Positions 1 through 8,389 of a DNA stretch of 37,863 bases are shown here, piece after piece. A model generated the notes under the pieces. It was not told the origin of the DNA. It saw only the letters and a program-made list of their open reading frames with translations, and ran no database searches. Source of the stretch: SVTX01 sp045577415 (GTDB lineage Bacteria > Bacillota > Clostridia > Oscillospirales > CAG-272); assembly GCA_045577415.1 (NCBI GenBank), contig JAZNII010000027.1, positions 1-37,863 on the forward strand. Direction: 5' to 3'. The stretch's first letter is position 1. Each line of letters starts with the position of its first letter. A program made the position numbers and the translations under genes.

Positions 1-1
1 A

Positions 2-1222
2 CTGCGTGAAAAAACAGCCCCCGATGTTCGCAAATTCCACTACTACCGTTGGATGCTCACGGACGCTTGGCCTGCAAAAGACGTAAGAATGTACGATCTG
101 ACCGATGCTATTAAGTCGCGCTATGATGAGGAAAAGAAAGATTATATCAAAGCCAACAAAGCACTTGACAAGAAGGTGCTGCACGGCTCACTCGGCATAG
201 AGCTTTTCCGTAGGAGCGGAGAGATTGTATTTATTGCCTATGTGATATATAAGGCGATAAACGGCGCGATTGGTATTGGTGACGTTGCACTCTATATCGG
301 ATTTGCTCACAGTGTTTCAAATTCTTTTTGGCGCGTTACTTGGCTGACTACAGACGTAGTAAGTCGTATATCCGATCTGATGGGCAAGCTGTTTGAATTC
401 TTCGCAATAAAAACGGAACAAACGGGTGGTACTCGAAAGCTTGAAACCTTTGAAAGCCTCACTTTTGATAATGTATGCTTTAAGTATCCACATACCGATA
501 AATATGTGCTTACCGGTGTATCTTTTACTCTCAACAAAGGTGATAAGCTGTCAATTGTCGGCATCAACGGTTCGGGAAAATCTACGATCATTAAGCTGAT
601 GCTCGGGCTTTATGAAATTGAGTCGGGGCAAATTCTGATCAACGGTTATCCAATGTATGATTATGATATGCGTGATGTACGGAAGTTGTTTTCGGCACTG
701 TTCCAAAGCTTTGTGCAGTACCCGCTGACCTTGCGAGAAAATATCGCGCTGTCTTCTCTTGAGCGTATGGATAACAGCGATGAAATTGAGAGCGTTTTGA
801 CGCAAAGCGGTGTATATGAGGATATAAAGCCAAAGCTTGAAAACGGACTTGACTCCTTTATGACTCGCCAATTTGCCGATAAAGGAACAGAGCTTTCCAA
901 AGGACAATGGCAGAAGATCGCGCTTTCCCGCGCCTATTTCAAAAACGCCCCCATTATCATCTTTGACGAGCCTTCTGCCGCACTTGATGCCGAAGCGGAA
1001 GACCGAATATTTAAGAACTTTGAATCCATATCCGATGGCAAAACGGGTATTATGATCTCCCACCGCATTTCAAGTGCCCGAATGTCCAATAAAATCATTG
1101 TGCTTGACGGAGGAAAGATTACAGAGCAAGGCACTCACGACGAGCTTGTTGCGCTTGACGGTCTGTATGCCAAGCTCTATAACCTCCAGCGCGAGAAATA
1201 CACGGTAAAGGAGGCGGAATGA
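2..1222 (+). CDS. ABC exporter, permease-ATPase half-transporter (5' end missing)
   Basis: The reading frame enters from the left edge, so the N-terminal membrane segments are lost and no start is visible; a methionine at base 53 is internal. The last transmembrane helices lie near bases 220-310. The ATPase domain follows, with Walker A GINGSGKST (about 560-586), a degenerate signature LSKGQ (about 892-906), Walker B ending IIIFDEPSAALD and an H-loop ISHR. This is the architecture of a type I exporter with fused permease and ATPase. DEPSAALD is common in peptide and lantibiotic exporters, but no substrate can be named. Its stop lies one base before the next start, and the next gene is also a half-transporter, so the two probably form a heterodimer in the cytoplasmic membrane. 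The degenerate LSKGQ suggests that one of the two ATP sites is weak. Confidence 0.9.
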   Translation: MREKTAPDVRKFHYYRWMLTDAWPAKDVRMYDLTDAIKSRYDEEKKDYIKANKALDKKVLHGSLGIELFRRSGEIVFIAYVIYKAINGAIGIGDVALYIGFAHSVSNSFWRVTWLTTDVVSRISDLMGKLFEFFAIKTEQTGGTRKLETFESLTFDNVCFKYPHTDKYVLTGVSFTLNKGDKLSIVGINGSGKSTIIKLMLGLYEIESGQILINGYPMYDYDMRDVRKLFSALFQSFVQYPLTLRENIALSSLERMDNSDEIESVLTQSGVYEDIKPKLENGLDSFMTRQFADKGTELSKGQWQKIALSRAYFKNAPIIIFDEPSAALDAEAEDRIFKNFESISDGKTGIMISHRISSARMSNKIIVLDGGKITEQGTHDELVALDGLYAKLYNLQREKYTVKEAE

Positions 1223-1223
1223 T

Positions 1224-3008
1224 ATGAATAAGATAAAGACTTTCTTTTCCGGGCTTTTCAAAAATGTTTGGTTCGGCATTAAAACCTGTTTCCTTGCATC
1301 AAAATTTTATTTCTCTATGAAGCTTATTATTTTAATGTTCACAACGCTGATACCGCTTGTGAATCTATGGCTGTGGAAAGAGGTTCTCAATGGCATTGTG
1401 GATTTTGGGAACAGAAAACAGACCGTACTCGTATGCTTGGTTATCTATCTTGCGTTGCAATTGGCAACCTACCTAATAGACCAATTCGATAATTATGTTC
1501 AAGACCGATATAGTGACGAATTGAAGTTTTACATTGACGCTGTGATGATGGATAAGACTTCGCGGATGGATCTGTCCTTCTTTGATTCTGCCAAAATGGG
1601 CGATAAGGTAAGACACGCAAGGAATAACTTCCTTACGATGATGAATATGTCTTGGCTTGTGTTTGATATCATTTCTGCATTCATCAACGTGGTTGCAACG
1701 CTGATTATTGTTTGCACATACAAATGGTGGCTCGGACTTGTTACTCTCGTGCTTTTGATTCCGTTTATGCTCTACAATAAAAAGCGTACCGAGCGCAAGC
1801 TTCAAATGGAAAAAGAACAGCTCCGCGACAACCGGAAAAAGGATTATTACCGCGATGTATTCTTCAACGATAACGTTCAATTTGAAGTGAAACTGAATAA
1901 TATCGGCTCTTACTTTATCAGCAAGTATAAGGAGACATGGCAGAAACTTTATAAAATCAATAAGACAGAGGATATTAAGCACAACATTATAAATACGCTG
2001 ATTATGATCGTGAACGTATCAAGCGAATTTTTGGTGCTGACGGTATCGGTGTTCGATGTCGTATACAAACATATCGGTATCGGTGATCTGCAATACAATC
2101 TCAGTATGGTTTCGCGATTGAGAAGTCAATCCCAACTGTTGATGAATAAGGTGAATAAATTCCTTAACGATAACACCCGTCTGATCGAGCTTCAAGAGTT
2201 TATGGATATTGAGCCCGAGGTGGAAAAGAGCGGAACACTGAAGCCGTCGAATAATCCCAAGATTGAGTTCTGCAACGTTTCCTTCCGTTATCCCAATGCC
2301 GAGCAATACGTGCTGAAGGATTGCTCATTCACCATTGAGCCACATGAAAAAATTGGTCTGATAGGACTTAACGGTGCAGGTAAATCCACCATTATCAAGC
2401 TGATGTTCCGCTTTTACGATCCCGAGGAGGGATGCATCAAGCTTGACGGAGTAGATCTGAAGGAATACGATATTTACGCTGTGCGCAAGGTGTTCGGTGT
2501 CCTATTCCAAGATTACGTTACTTACTGTTTGCCTCTCCGCGAGATTATTGCGCTATCTGACTTCGACGAGCGTTTCAATGATGAGAAACTAAAAAAGGCT
2601 TGCGACATCAGCGGCGCAAGCGAGGTTATCAAGGATTGGGAGAACGGCTATGACAGCGTTCTTGGGCGTTACTATGCAGACAATGGCAAAGACCTTTCGG
2701 GCGGTCAATGGCAGCTCGTTGGACTTGCGCGTGCGTACTTCAAGGATAGCGAATATATGATCCTCGATGAGCCCTCCGCCGCGCTTGACCCAATTTCTGA
2801 GGATAGAATCTTTGAACAACTCTATCATTTGAGTGAGGGCAAGAGTTCGGTTACAATATCGCACCGTCTTTCCAATACAACTCTTGCCGATAAGATTCTC
2901 GTTATCGGTGACGGTCATATCATCGAACAAGGTTCGCATTTTGAACTGTTGAAGCAGAACGGAAAATATGCCGAACTGTTCAATTTGCAGGCGAGTAAAT
3001 ACATTTAA
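1224..3008 (+). CDS. ABC exporter, permease-ATPase half-transporter
   Basis: 594 residues. The N-terminal half has hydrophobic membrane segments (roughly residues 25-70, 140-185 and 255-290). The C-terminal ATPase has Walker A GLNGAGKST, a consensus signature LSGGQ, Walker B MILDEPSAALDP and H-loop SHRL. The start ATG sits 2 bases after the preceding stop, and an AAAGGAGG site lies inside the end of the upstream gene, so translation is coupled. With the upstream gene it likely makes a heterodimeric exporter in which this subunit carries the complete signature motif. The pair resembles exporters for peptides or toxic small molecules. The substrate is unknown, and no precursor peptide is visible in the window. 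Confidence 0.92.
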   Translation: MNKIKTFFSGLFKNVWFGIKTCFLASKFYFSMKLIILMFTTLIPLVNLWLWKEVLNGIVDFGNRKQTVLVCLVIYLALQLATYLIDQFDNYVQDRYSDELKFYIDAVMMDKTSRMDLSFFDSAKMGDKVRHARNNFLTMMNMSWLVFDIISAFINVVATLIIVCTYKWWLGLVTLVLLIPFMLYNKKRTERKLQMEKEQLRDNRKKDYYRDVFFNDNVQFEVKLNNIGSYFISKYKETWQKLYKINKTEDIKHNIINTLIMIVNVSSEFLVLTVSVFDVVYKHIGIGDLQYNLSMVSRLRSQSQLLMNKVNKFLNDNTRLIELQEFMDIEPEVEKSGTLKPSNNPKIEFCNVSFRYPNAEQYVLKDCSFTIEPHEKIGLIGLNGAGKSTIIKLMFRFYDPEEGCIKLDGVDLKEYDIYAVRKVFGVLFQDYVTYCLPLREIIALSDFDERFNDEKLKKACDISGASEVIKDWENGYDSVLGRYYADNGKDLSGGQWQLVGLARAYFKDSEYMILDEPSAALDPISEDRIFEQLYHLSEGKSSVTISHRLSNTTLADKILVIGDGHIIEQGSHFELLKQNGKYAELFNLQASKYI

Positions 3009-3027
3009 TTACAAAGGAGATGCTACC

Positions 3028-3213
3028 ATGAACGAGCAGGAATTTACCAAAGATACTATGAACAAAATCAAGATCATGCAAGCCTATAAAGATCAATATG
3101 GCGAGGATGATATCAACGAATACTTTAAGATTTTTGGAACATGGCGTGGTATCGAAGATTATTTGAGTGAACGAATTGCTCAAAGACAAACCAAAACTGC
3201 TGAGAACACTTGA
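3028..3213 (+). CDS. Small protein of unknown function at the end of the ABC operon
   Basis: 61 residues, not recognised. The start is set by AAAGGAGA 8 bases before the ATG at 3028; the same frame is open further upstream but lacks a site there. The protein is charged and mostly helical in appearance, with no signal peptide or membrane segment. It does not look like a RiPP precursor: there is no Cys/Ser/Thr-rich core and no GG leader motif. It lies 19 bases after the second exporter gene and just before a strong terminator, so it is the last gene of that operon. Confidence 0.75.
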   Translation: MNEQEFTKDTMNKIKIMQAYKDQYGEDDINEYFKIFGTWRGIEDYLSERIAQRQTKTAENT

Positions 3214-3240
3214 ATGGGTTCTTTTATCCATAGCGATAAC

Positions 3241-3286
3241 CCCGCCGAGAGTAACCGTTTGGTCACTCTCGGCGGGATTTCTTTGA
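3241..3286 (+). terminator. Intrinsic terminator of the ABC operon
   Basis: A perfect 12-bp GC-rich stem (CCCGCCGAGAGT with its complement) has an additional ACC/GGT pairing near the loop and is followed by ATTTCTTTG. It closes the exporter operon and separates it from the RES gene. Confidence 0.9.
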
Positions 3287-3305
3287 CTTAACAACTCTAT
3301 GGCGG

Positions 3306-3334
3306 TTGAAAAATAACGCTTTTTATGCTATAAT
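3306..3334 (+). promoter_or_regulatory. Promoter of the RES/DUF2971 pair
   Basis: TTGAAA (3306-3311) and TATAAT (3329-3334) are separated by 17 bases, about 40 bases before the RES gene. It lies after the ABC terminator, so the pair has its own transcription unit. Confidence 0.75.
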
Positions 3335-3376
3335 AAATTATTAACTGCGCAGATAAACAACGGAGGGGACTTTGAA

Positions 3377-4291
3377 ATGAATTTTCCTGCATTTACAGAT
3401 GACGCATATTGGACAGAAGTCATTGAGCAGTATATTCGGAATAACAATACGCATCCAGGCTGGTATAACATCGAATACTATATGTGGGAGTATTTTAAGG
3501 ACTGCTTGAAAAGAAATAATCGTTTTTTCTTTGAGCATCCGCTCCTGCCAGTGCTGGAGTCTGAGTTTAATCGCAACGCATGTACCTTACTACAGGATAC
3601 AGCGATTTACCGTGCAAGGATAGATTGCGATAGTAAATTGTGGAACGAATGGAATGCATATTGCAGAATTGATTCAGAACCCAGGCAAATAAAAGCTCTT
3701 GAAAAAAGAGATGTTCCCGCGGCTAAACTTGCAGAACTTTGGAAAAAATATGAGGGTTTCGTTAATTCCGAACAGACCAAGGAAATAAAACAACGTATCG
3801 AATCTGGTTTTCAAGGGTTTGATGCGATAGGGAGTTCTGCTCCCCAAAAAGGGAAAGCAAGCGCAGGACGATGTAACCCTGAAGGGGTTTCTTATTTGTA
3901 TGCTGCGCTGGAAGAGCATACTGCTATCGCGGAAATAAGACCTTTTATCCGTGACTCCATCAGTGTTGCTGTACTGAAGCCCGCTCGGGATCTGCGATTG
4001 GTAAATTTCGATTTCGAACCAACTGCAGTAGTTAACGGCAGGGACTTTCTGTTTGATGATATCAGAAGAGATTTCGCCAAAATAAATAAGACGCAAAATT
4101 CAGATTACTTTATAACTCAATTTATCGCATCATTGATTGAGCATCTCGGCTATGATGGTCTTTGCTTTAGGAGTTCTCTCGTTAAGGATGGAACTAACTA
4201 TGTTATCTTCAATCCATCTGACTGTCCTGCGATATCTTCCAAATTAGTTTATTTATCTGAGGTGAGCTATGTATACGGGCAATGCAAATGA
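3377..4291 (+). CDS. RES-domain protein (putative NAD+-degrading toxin fold)
   Basis: 304 residues. The C-terminal half carries the RES signature: an Arg in AGRCNPEGVSYLYAA, a Glu in TAIAEIRP, and a later segment KDGTNYVIFNPS. RES-domain toxins of type II toxin-antitoxin systems break down NAD+. The N-terminal 150 residues are not recognised and make this protein about twice the size of a minimal RES toxin. A GGAGGGG site lies 10 bases before the ATG. The usual Xre/DUF2384 antitoxin is absent; instead a DUF2971 gene follows by 37 bases. A stand-alone toxin-like or defence role is inferred, not shown. Confidence 0.82.
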   Translation: MNFPAFTDDAYWTEVIEQYIRNNNTHPGWYNIEYYMWEYFKDCLKRNNRFFFEHPLLPVLESEFNRNACTLLQDTAIYRARIDCDSKLWNEWNAYCRIDSEPRQIKALEKRDVPAAKLAELWKKYEGFVNSEQTKEIKQRIESGFQGFDAIGSSAPQKGKASAGRCNPEGVSYLYAALEEHTAIAEIRPFIRDSISVAVLKPARDLRLVNFDFEPTAVVNGRDFLFDDIRRDFAKINKTQNSDYFITQFIASLIEHLGYDGLCFRSSLVKDGTNYVIFNPSDCPAISSKLVYLSEVSYVYGQCK

Positions 4292-4328
4292 TTGTTTCGA
4301 AAACTTACGGTGAGAAAGGATTGATCCA

Positions 4329-5339
4329 ATGAAAACTTCCGATGTGGCGAATGACAATTATATGGAAATGGGGGAGGACTGGAAAGCAGGGTTCTTAGAG
4401 CTATATATGTCCGGCGATGAGGGGGACTTTGATAAAGCACTGTCTTTGAAACGACTACATATACCTAAAAGGTTATATCGTTACCGGACATTAAGCGATG
4501 ATAGCATAGCTAAATACCGCTTTGGGGAAATAGTTCGAGGCGAATTGTACATGTCGCATCCAAGTGAACTAAACGATCCTTTCGAGGTAACATCTAATTT
4601 AGCAGCTTTTAACCCCTCTGCATATATGAGGGATAAAGAGGATTTTACTAAATTATTCAAGGATAAAATGAGTGATGTGGATTACGCAAACGTGTTTGAC
4701 AGCGATTCTTGGTACGATAATCTTCTCACTTATGTGGCTGAAAAAAGCGTACCCCAGGATAGGGTTGACTCGACAAAAGAAGCATTATCAAGGGTCATTA
4801 TGGGAGAATTTGAAAAGATAAATTCTAATGTAAGTGATATGACAAGAAAAATGGTACGACTGGCTTGTTTTACAACTACTTCAAATAATCTGCCGATGTG
4901 GCATCACTACACCAATGGACACACAGGAGTATGCTTGGAATATAATACGGAGGACATAAAAAATATTTATCAAATAAACAAGTTGTTTCCGGTATACTAT
5001 GTCGATAAAATGCCGGATATGACTGATAGGCTACTACAAAAAATGCGTGCGGAATTTGGGTTTATGGATTATCTTGCTATACACAAACTCAAAGACTGGA
5101 GGTATGAAAACGAATGGCGACTGATTTATGATGCTGGCTCTTGGTATTTTGGACCGGAGGATATTCCGCAAGATTTTTGGACACATGGGAAAAGTATCCC
5201 GTTCATTCGACCCGCGCGGATAATAATGGGTATGAAAATATCAGAAGAGCACGAAATAAAGATCCGTGAATATGCAGAACTTGCAGGAATTCCTGCAGTT
5301 AAAGCAATTCAAACAGAATATGGTTTGAAAATTGATTGA
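4329..5339 (+). CDS. DUF2971-family protein
   Basis: 336 residues with the landmarks of DUF2971: RLYRYRTLSDDS near residue 45, SHPSELNDPFEVTS near 77, CFTTTSNNLPMWHHYTNGH near 182, and HKLKDWRYENEWRLIYD near 255. The biochemical function of the family is not established. These proteins are often found in accessory regions and beside RES or other toxin-like genes. There is no membrane segment or signal peptide. An AAAGG site lies 10 bases before the ATG. It shares the RES promoter and ends before the inverted repeat at 5499. Confidence 0.85.
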   Translation: MKTSDVANDNYMEMGEDWKAGFLELYMSGDEGDFDKALSLKRLHIPKRLYRYRTLSDDSIAKYRFGEIVRGELYMSHPSELNDPFEVTSNLAAFNPSAYMRDKEDFTKLFKDKMSDVDYANVFDSDSWYDNLLTYVAEKSVPQDRVDSTKEALSRVIMGEFEKINSNVSDMTRKMVRLACFTTTSNNLPMWHHYTNGHTGVCLEYNTEDIKNIYQINKLFPVYYVDKMPDMTDRLLQKMRAEFGFMDYLAIHKLKDWRYENEWRLIYDAGSWYFGPEDIPQDFWTHGKSIPFIRPARIIMGMKISEEHEIKIREYAELAGIPAVKAIQTEYGLKID

Positions 5340-5498
5340 AAATTGTAAAGTTGTTTTAGGCAGTCCCTAATACAACAAATGATCTGCTTGGGAATGGCTC
5401 GAAAAACTTTAATATATCTAACCTGTGTCATTTCGTCAAGAAATCAATTTTCTTTGTTTACAGCGATGAATTATTTGCGCCATGTGCACAATTGAAAA
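5340..5498. other. Intergenic stretch, nothing recognised
   Basis: No open frame with a ribosome binding site and no strong hairpin were seen between the DUF2971 stop and the inverted repeat at 5499. Confidence 0.5.
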
Positions 5499-5535
5499 GC
5501 AAAACACCACGGATTTTTCTTCCGTGGTGTTTTGC
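5499..5535. terminator. 15-bp perfect inverted repeat, bidirectional terminator
   Basis: GCAAAACACCACGGA and its exact complement are separated by 7 bases. The arms are A-rich on the left and T-rich on the right, so the hairpin can end transcription from both sides: the RES/DUF2971 unit and the leftward gene fragment at 5613. Confidence 0.8.
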
Positions 5536-5612
5536 CGTTCAGGCTGCTTATTCGGTTGTAACTATTTTACCGCTAATTTTGCATGCCATTCTTTGATATT
5601 CACTTTTTTGCC

Positions 5613-5740
5613 TCAAATCGAGGATTTTTGTTTGCTTTTTTGTGTATCCCTTAAAATATCACTAAGAGGTTGAATCAAATCTTCCAATTTAGGTATTGGA
5701 GACAAACGGTCATTATCGTTAATCACCACAATGATGAAAC
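5613..5740 (-). pseudogene. 3' fragment of an unidentified gene
   Basis: On the minus strand an open frame reads FIIVVINDNDRLSPIPKLED and continues to a stop at 5613, with an acidic then basic tail. It lacks a start codon and a ribosome binding site, and its upstream part merges into unrelated sequence. The terminator-like repeat at 5499 lies in the right place to have ended it. The family is not recognised. It is most likely the surviving 3' end of a deleted gene. Confidence 0.35.
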
Positions 5741-5850
5741 AAGGTAAACAAATTGAGTATAATATGATAAAATAAAGGAGCAGAGAATTTTGTAAGGAGA
5801 TTGGTATTTAACAAATCCGAGAGACGGACTGATCAAGGTTTCTTTAGTGG

Positions 5851-5962
5851 ACCGATCATTGCAAGAAGAAGTGCGAAAGGAATCATAGCCGGGACAGGAA
5901 ATAAAATGAAGCAATTCAAAAATACAGGCCATTTTGCATCGTGGGTAGGACTTGCTTGGTGA
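5851..5962 (+). pseudogene. Remnant of an IS110-type transposase (C-terminal motif)
   Basis: The plus strand reads GIIAGTGNKMKQFKNTGHFA then SWVGLAW and a stop. In IS110 transposases the corresponding stretch is of the form AEIG-DM--F-----LASWAGL; the intact copy at 7045-8076 has GEIGVDMSVFQTSKYLCSWA. Only this motif survives. The preceding bases read in the same frame but are not convincingly similar, and the serine-containing segment that should follow is gone. This is an old, decayed copy of a different IS110 lineage. Confidence 0.55.
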
Positions 5963-6164
5963 GGATGGCAAGAAAAAGAGTTTTCGAATACGAAAATGAA
6001 AGTTGTTCTTGAAATCCACATTAGTTTAATTTGCCCATTCTGCTATCCGTTGAATATAGCCCCAAAAATGAAAAAACTGGTCGTATGAAGTTTAACACCC
6101 TTGTCGTACTATGTTGAACAGTGCAGTCGGCGGAAATCGTCCCCACTGGCGGCGAAGTTGTGCA

Positions 6165-6193
6165 TTGACAAAGAACAAAATATATGGTATCAT
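6165..6193 (+). promoter_or_regulatory. Promoter-like site before the Cys-rich small ORF
   Basis: TTGACA (6165-6170) and TATCAT (6188-6193) are separated by 17 bases. It precedes a purine-rich AAAGGGAG at 6211-6218 and the frame at 6237. Confidence 0.6.
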
Positions 6194-6236
6194 AATAATG
6201 CTTTAAGAAAAAAGGGAGTGGAAAAGTATTAGTAAA

Positions 6237-6529
6237 GTGTTAATTGATTTTGATTATCAAATTAGTGTAGGGAAAAACAAATGCAGTAGATGTTGGGAAT
6301 GCCCTTCTAATGTCAACTATATTTTTGAGGTGTCAGCTGAAAAATATGGGAATAGATATTTTAGGGTTTTTTGGAAAATAAAATAAATATATCATATAAG
6401 GATACGATATTTTTAGCAAAGGATAGCATATTGGTTTTTAGTAATGTTAATTCACAAATAAAAAAGTTAAATATTTGTATTCAAAAATATAATATTATTT
6501 TAGCATCAGAATTGGGATTGATATGGTGA
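6237..6529 (+). pseudogene. Small Cys-containing gene, split in two frames
   Basis: From a GTG at 6237 the frame encodes 49 residues with the motif CSRCWEC and ends at 6386. In the next frame, overlapping this stop, coding-like sequence continues (KDTIFLAKDSILVFSNVN and on) to a stop at 6527-6529. The switch falls in the A/T-only stretch around 6375-6395. A promoter and a GGGAG site precede it, but the spacing to the GTG is long (about 18 bases), and an ATT at 6228 would be better placed. The likely reading is a small gene of about 97 residues broken by an indel. Two overlapping genes cannot be excluded. No family is recognised. Confidence 0.35.
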
Positions 6530-6832
6530 TAAATCAAGAACTTATCAATTTTTCCACCTAAAAACGCAAGCGTTTGTGTTTGAAACAAGTAAATATGCCC
6601 AATGCTTTTTGCGAACGAAATGCGGTCAATAGAGAAACGGTATGACATAAGTTATAGTGGGCCTATGTCTCAAATGGAAGTTGCTGAAAAAATGCGGGAG
6701 CGGTTGAGTAAGTCTGAAAATAAAGTCTGAAAATAAAACCATTAGGAGAGAGTAAAAAAGGGCGTAAAAAGGCAAGGCACCCGAAAAAGTGTCTTAAAAG
6801 ATATTTACAAACAGTAAGAAAAGTGGTATAAT
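6530..6832 (+). other. Decayed intergenic DNA with a 42-codon ORF
   Basis: It holds an ATG frame at 6602-6730 ending PMSQMEVAEKMRERLSKSEN. The segment SQMEVAEK faintly recalls the helix-turn-helix of region-4 sigma factors but is too short to assign, and no ribosome binding site precedes it. A direct repeat (GTCTGAAAATAAA, twice, near 6712-6735) lies at its end. The right boundary of the IS110 element should lie in the last 70 bases. Confidence 0.3.
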
Positions 6833-8076
6833 TTAAGTGGCGCAGGGCGTCACGATATAGCCTTGCCGTTGCAGAATAAAGATAGCCTCCTCCACGGAAA
6901 CAGCTCTATGTTCCGGCGGAGTGTCGTATGAGTGAGCGTAAAGCTCGGCTTTGTAGGGTTCTTTCTTTTTCAGAATGTTGTAGATAGCTGTGAGCAACGT
7001 TCTGGCAATGGCAATAATGGCTTTTTTGTGACCTCTGCGCTTTTTTAATGCGCAATAGCGATTGTAGATTTCGGGATGCTATTCTTGCTTTTAATAGCAG
7101 CTAAAGCACATTGAACTAACAGGGGCTTGATGTAAACACCAGCGCGACTAATGCGAGTAGTTTTCTTCTTACCCGCGCTTTGATCGTTTTGAGGTGTAAG
7201 TCCCGCCCAAGAACAAAGGTACTTAGATGTTTGAAAGACAGACATATCTACGCCGATCTCGCCAATTACAGATATTGCCGAAAAGGTAGAGATACCCGGA
7301 ACGGTACAAAGCAGATCAATTTCCGGAGTGTATTTTTCTGCGGTGGACAGAATGAGGGACTGAAGATTCAACTTGCACAAATCCAGATTGCTCATATGCT
7401 CACGGATAATACGAAGCTTTTCGGCTTGTTCGGGGCAAAATTCGCCGTCAACGGCTTCAAGAATTTCTTCATCGGTTGCTTTCATACGTTTTGTTCTGAA
7501 AGCGGACACGTCAGAGAGCTTCTCCGACGGATTTGCAAGGATGTGACCGATAATGTTGGATGAAGCCTTGCAGAAAACGTCCGAAAATACGCTGTCGAGC
7601 TTTAGGTTGGAAACGGTCAAGCAATTTTGCGCACGGTTCTTTTCTCCCGTGGTAAAGTTGGTGAGCTTTATGTGGTAACGAACCAAATCCCGTAACTGAC
7701 GAATGTCCGCAGGAGAAATAAAGCTGCCTGAAACAAGGTCATGCTTGAAAATGTCTGCAATCCATTTTGCATCTTTCTTGTCGGGTTTCTTACCGCGAAT
7801 TGCTTTGACATATTTCGGGTGTGCCAAAACGATTTTGCAGTCAGATTCCAGGATATAGTAAACAGGTATCCAATACTTTTCCGTGGATTCCATACAAATA
7901 TCTTTGCAGTCGTTTTGCAAAAGCCAAGATAGCAACTCACGGAGACCTTTTGTAAAGGTTGAAAAGCGATGGCTTTTGTAGGTGGTTACTCCGTTGACAG
8001 TTGTAGCGATACAAGCGTACACAAAATCCTTGTGTACATCTAAACCACAACAAATGGGGTAAACGATTTTGAGCAT
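6833..8076 (-). pseudogene. IS110-family transposase, frameshifted by one lost base
   Basis: The start ATG at 8076 follows GAGAGGACGG; a longer frame upstream lies in the non-coding IS end. The N-terminal RuvC-like DEDD part is seen in GLDVHKDFVYACI, DICMESTEKYW and KKPDKKDAKWIADIF. The C-terminal serine part is seen in VPGISTFSAISVIGEIG and SWAGLTPQNDQSAGKKK. The uninterrupted frame stops at 7045. From about 7080 the next frame continues the family's normal C-terminus (PEIYNRYCALKKRRGHKKAI, then AIART and a tail) to a stop at 6833. Restoring one base near 7077 would give about 414 residues, the usual family length. The loss probably inactivates this copy unless it is a sequencing error. Confidence 0.85.
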
Positions 8077-8280
8077 AATACCGTCCTCTCGTATGTATTT
8101 GAGAAAACAGACATTGACTGACGGCTCACTGAAAAACGAGTAGTATGTCTCTCCAAAGATAAGTCTTCGGGATGCATAGTCCCACAAATTTGTGCTTGAA
8201 AGAGCAATCGGTACACATAAATATGCGGTTCAGCTTTCGCTGCGCCCACTCACCCCACGTACTCTGTAGTGTACCTGTTT
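8077..8280 (-). ncRNA. Candidate bridge-RNA region of the IS110 element
   Basis: About 200 bases lie just upstream of the transposase and lack a convincing gene. On the minus strand they contain a CAGC-GAAA-GCTG tetraloop hairpin (8231-8242) and other short pairings such as CACAAATTTGTG (8187-8198). In IS110 elements a guide (bridge) RNA with target- and donor-binding loops is encoded in the non-coding end upstream of the transposase. Position and structure fit, but no guide loops were matched to flanking target DNA. Confidence 0.4.
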
Positions 8281-8389
8281 TCTCAAGCAATATTTTAACA
8301 CAAAATTTTTAATGCTGTGTAACGGCACAAGGCTTTTCGTGCCTTTTTGTGTCTTGTAGCGTAGCGGAAAGGAATGGTCATAAATAAAT
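8281..8389. other. IS-WYL junction
   Basis: AT-rich sequence followed by an imperfect repeat GGCAC/GTGCC around 8323-8346. AAAGGA at 8369-8374 lies about 15 bases before the WYL start, longer than usual. No good promoter for the WYL gene was seen. Confidence 0.3.

Larger units (their letters stand above)
6790..8290 (-). mobile_element. IS110-family insertion sequence (approximate limits)
   Basis: The element contains one frameshifted transposase gene and about 200 bases of structured non-coding DNA upstream of it, the layout expected of IS110. Members of this family lack terminal inverted repeats and usually leave no clear target duplication, so the ends cannot be fixed by eye. The given limits are estimates from the gene ends plus flanking DNA. 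The element separates the decayed region from the WYL gene and may have displaced that gene's original promoter. Confidence 0.6.

Noticed and set aside
551..1063. 170-residue open frame opposite the first ABC gene
   Set aside because: Lies antisense to Walker and signature motifs of a clear gene; no ribosome binding site and no recognisable motif.
1473..1982. 169-residue open frame opposite the second ABC gene
   Set aside because: Antisense shadow of the membrane domain; composition follows the complement of the real gene.
6602..6730. Possible sigma-factor C-terminal fragment
   Set aside because: Only SQMEVAEK is suggestive; too short to assign, so kept as part of the decayed region only.
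7180..7563. Plus-strand frame inside the IS110 transposase
   Set aside because: Antisense to conserved transposase motifs.
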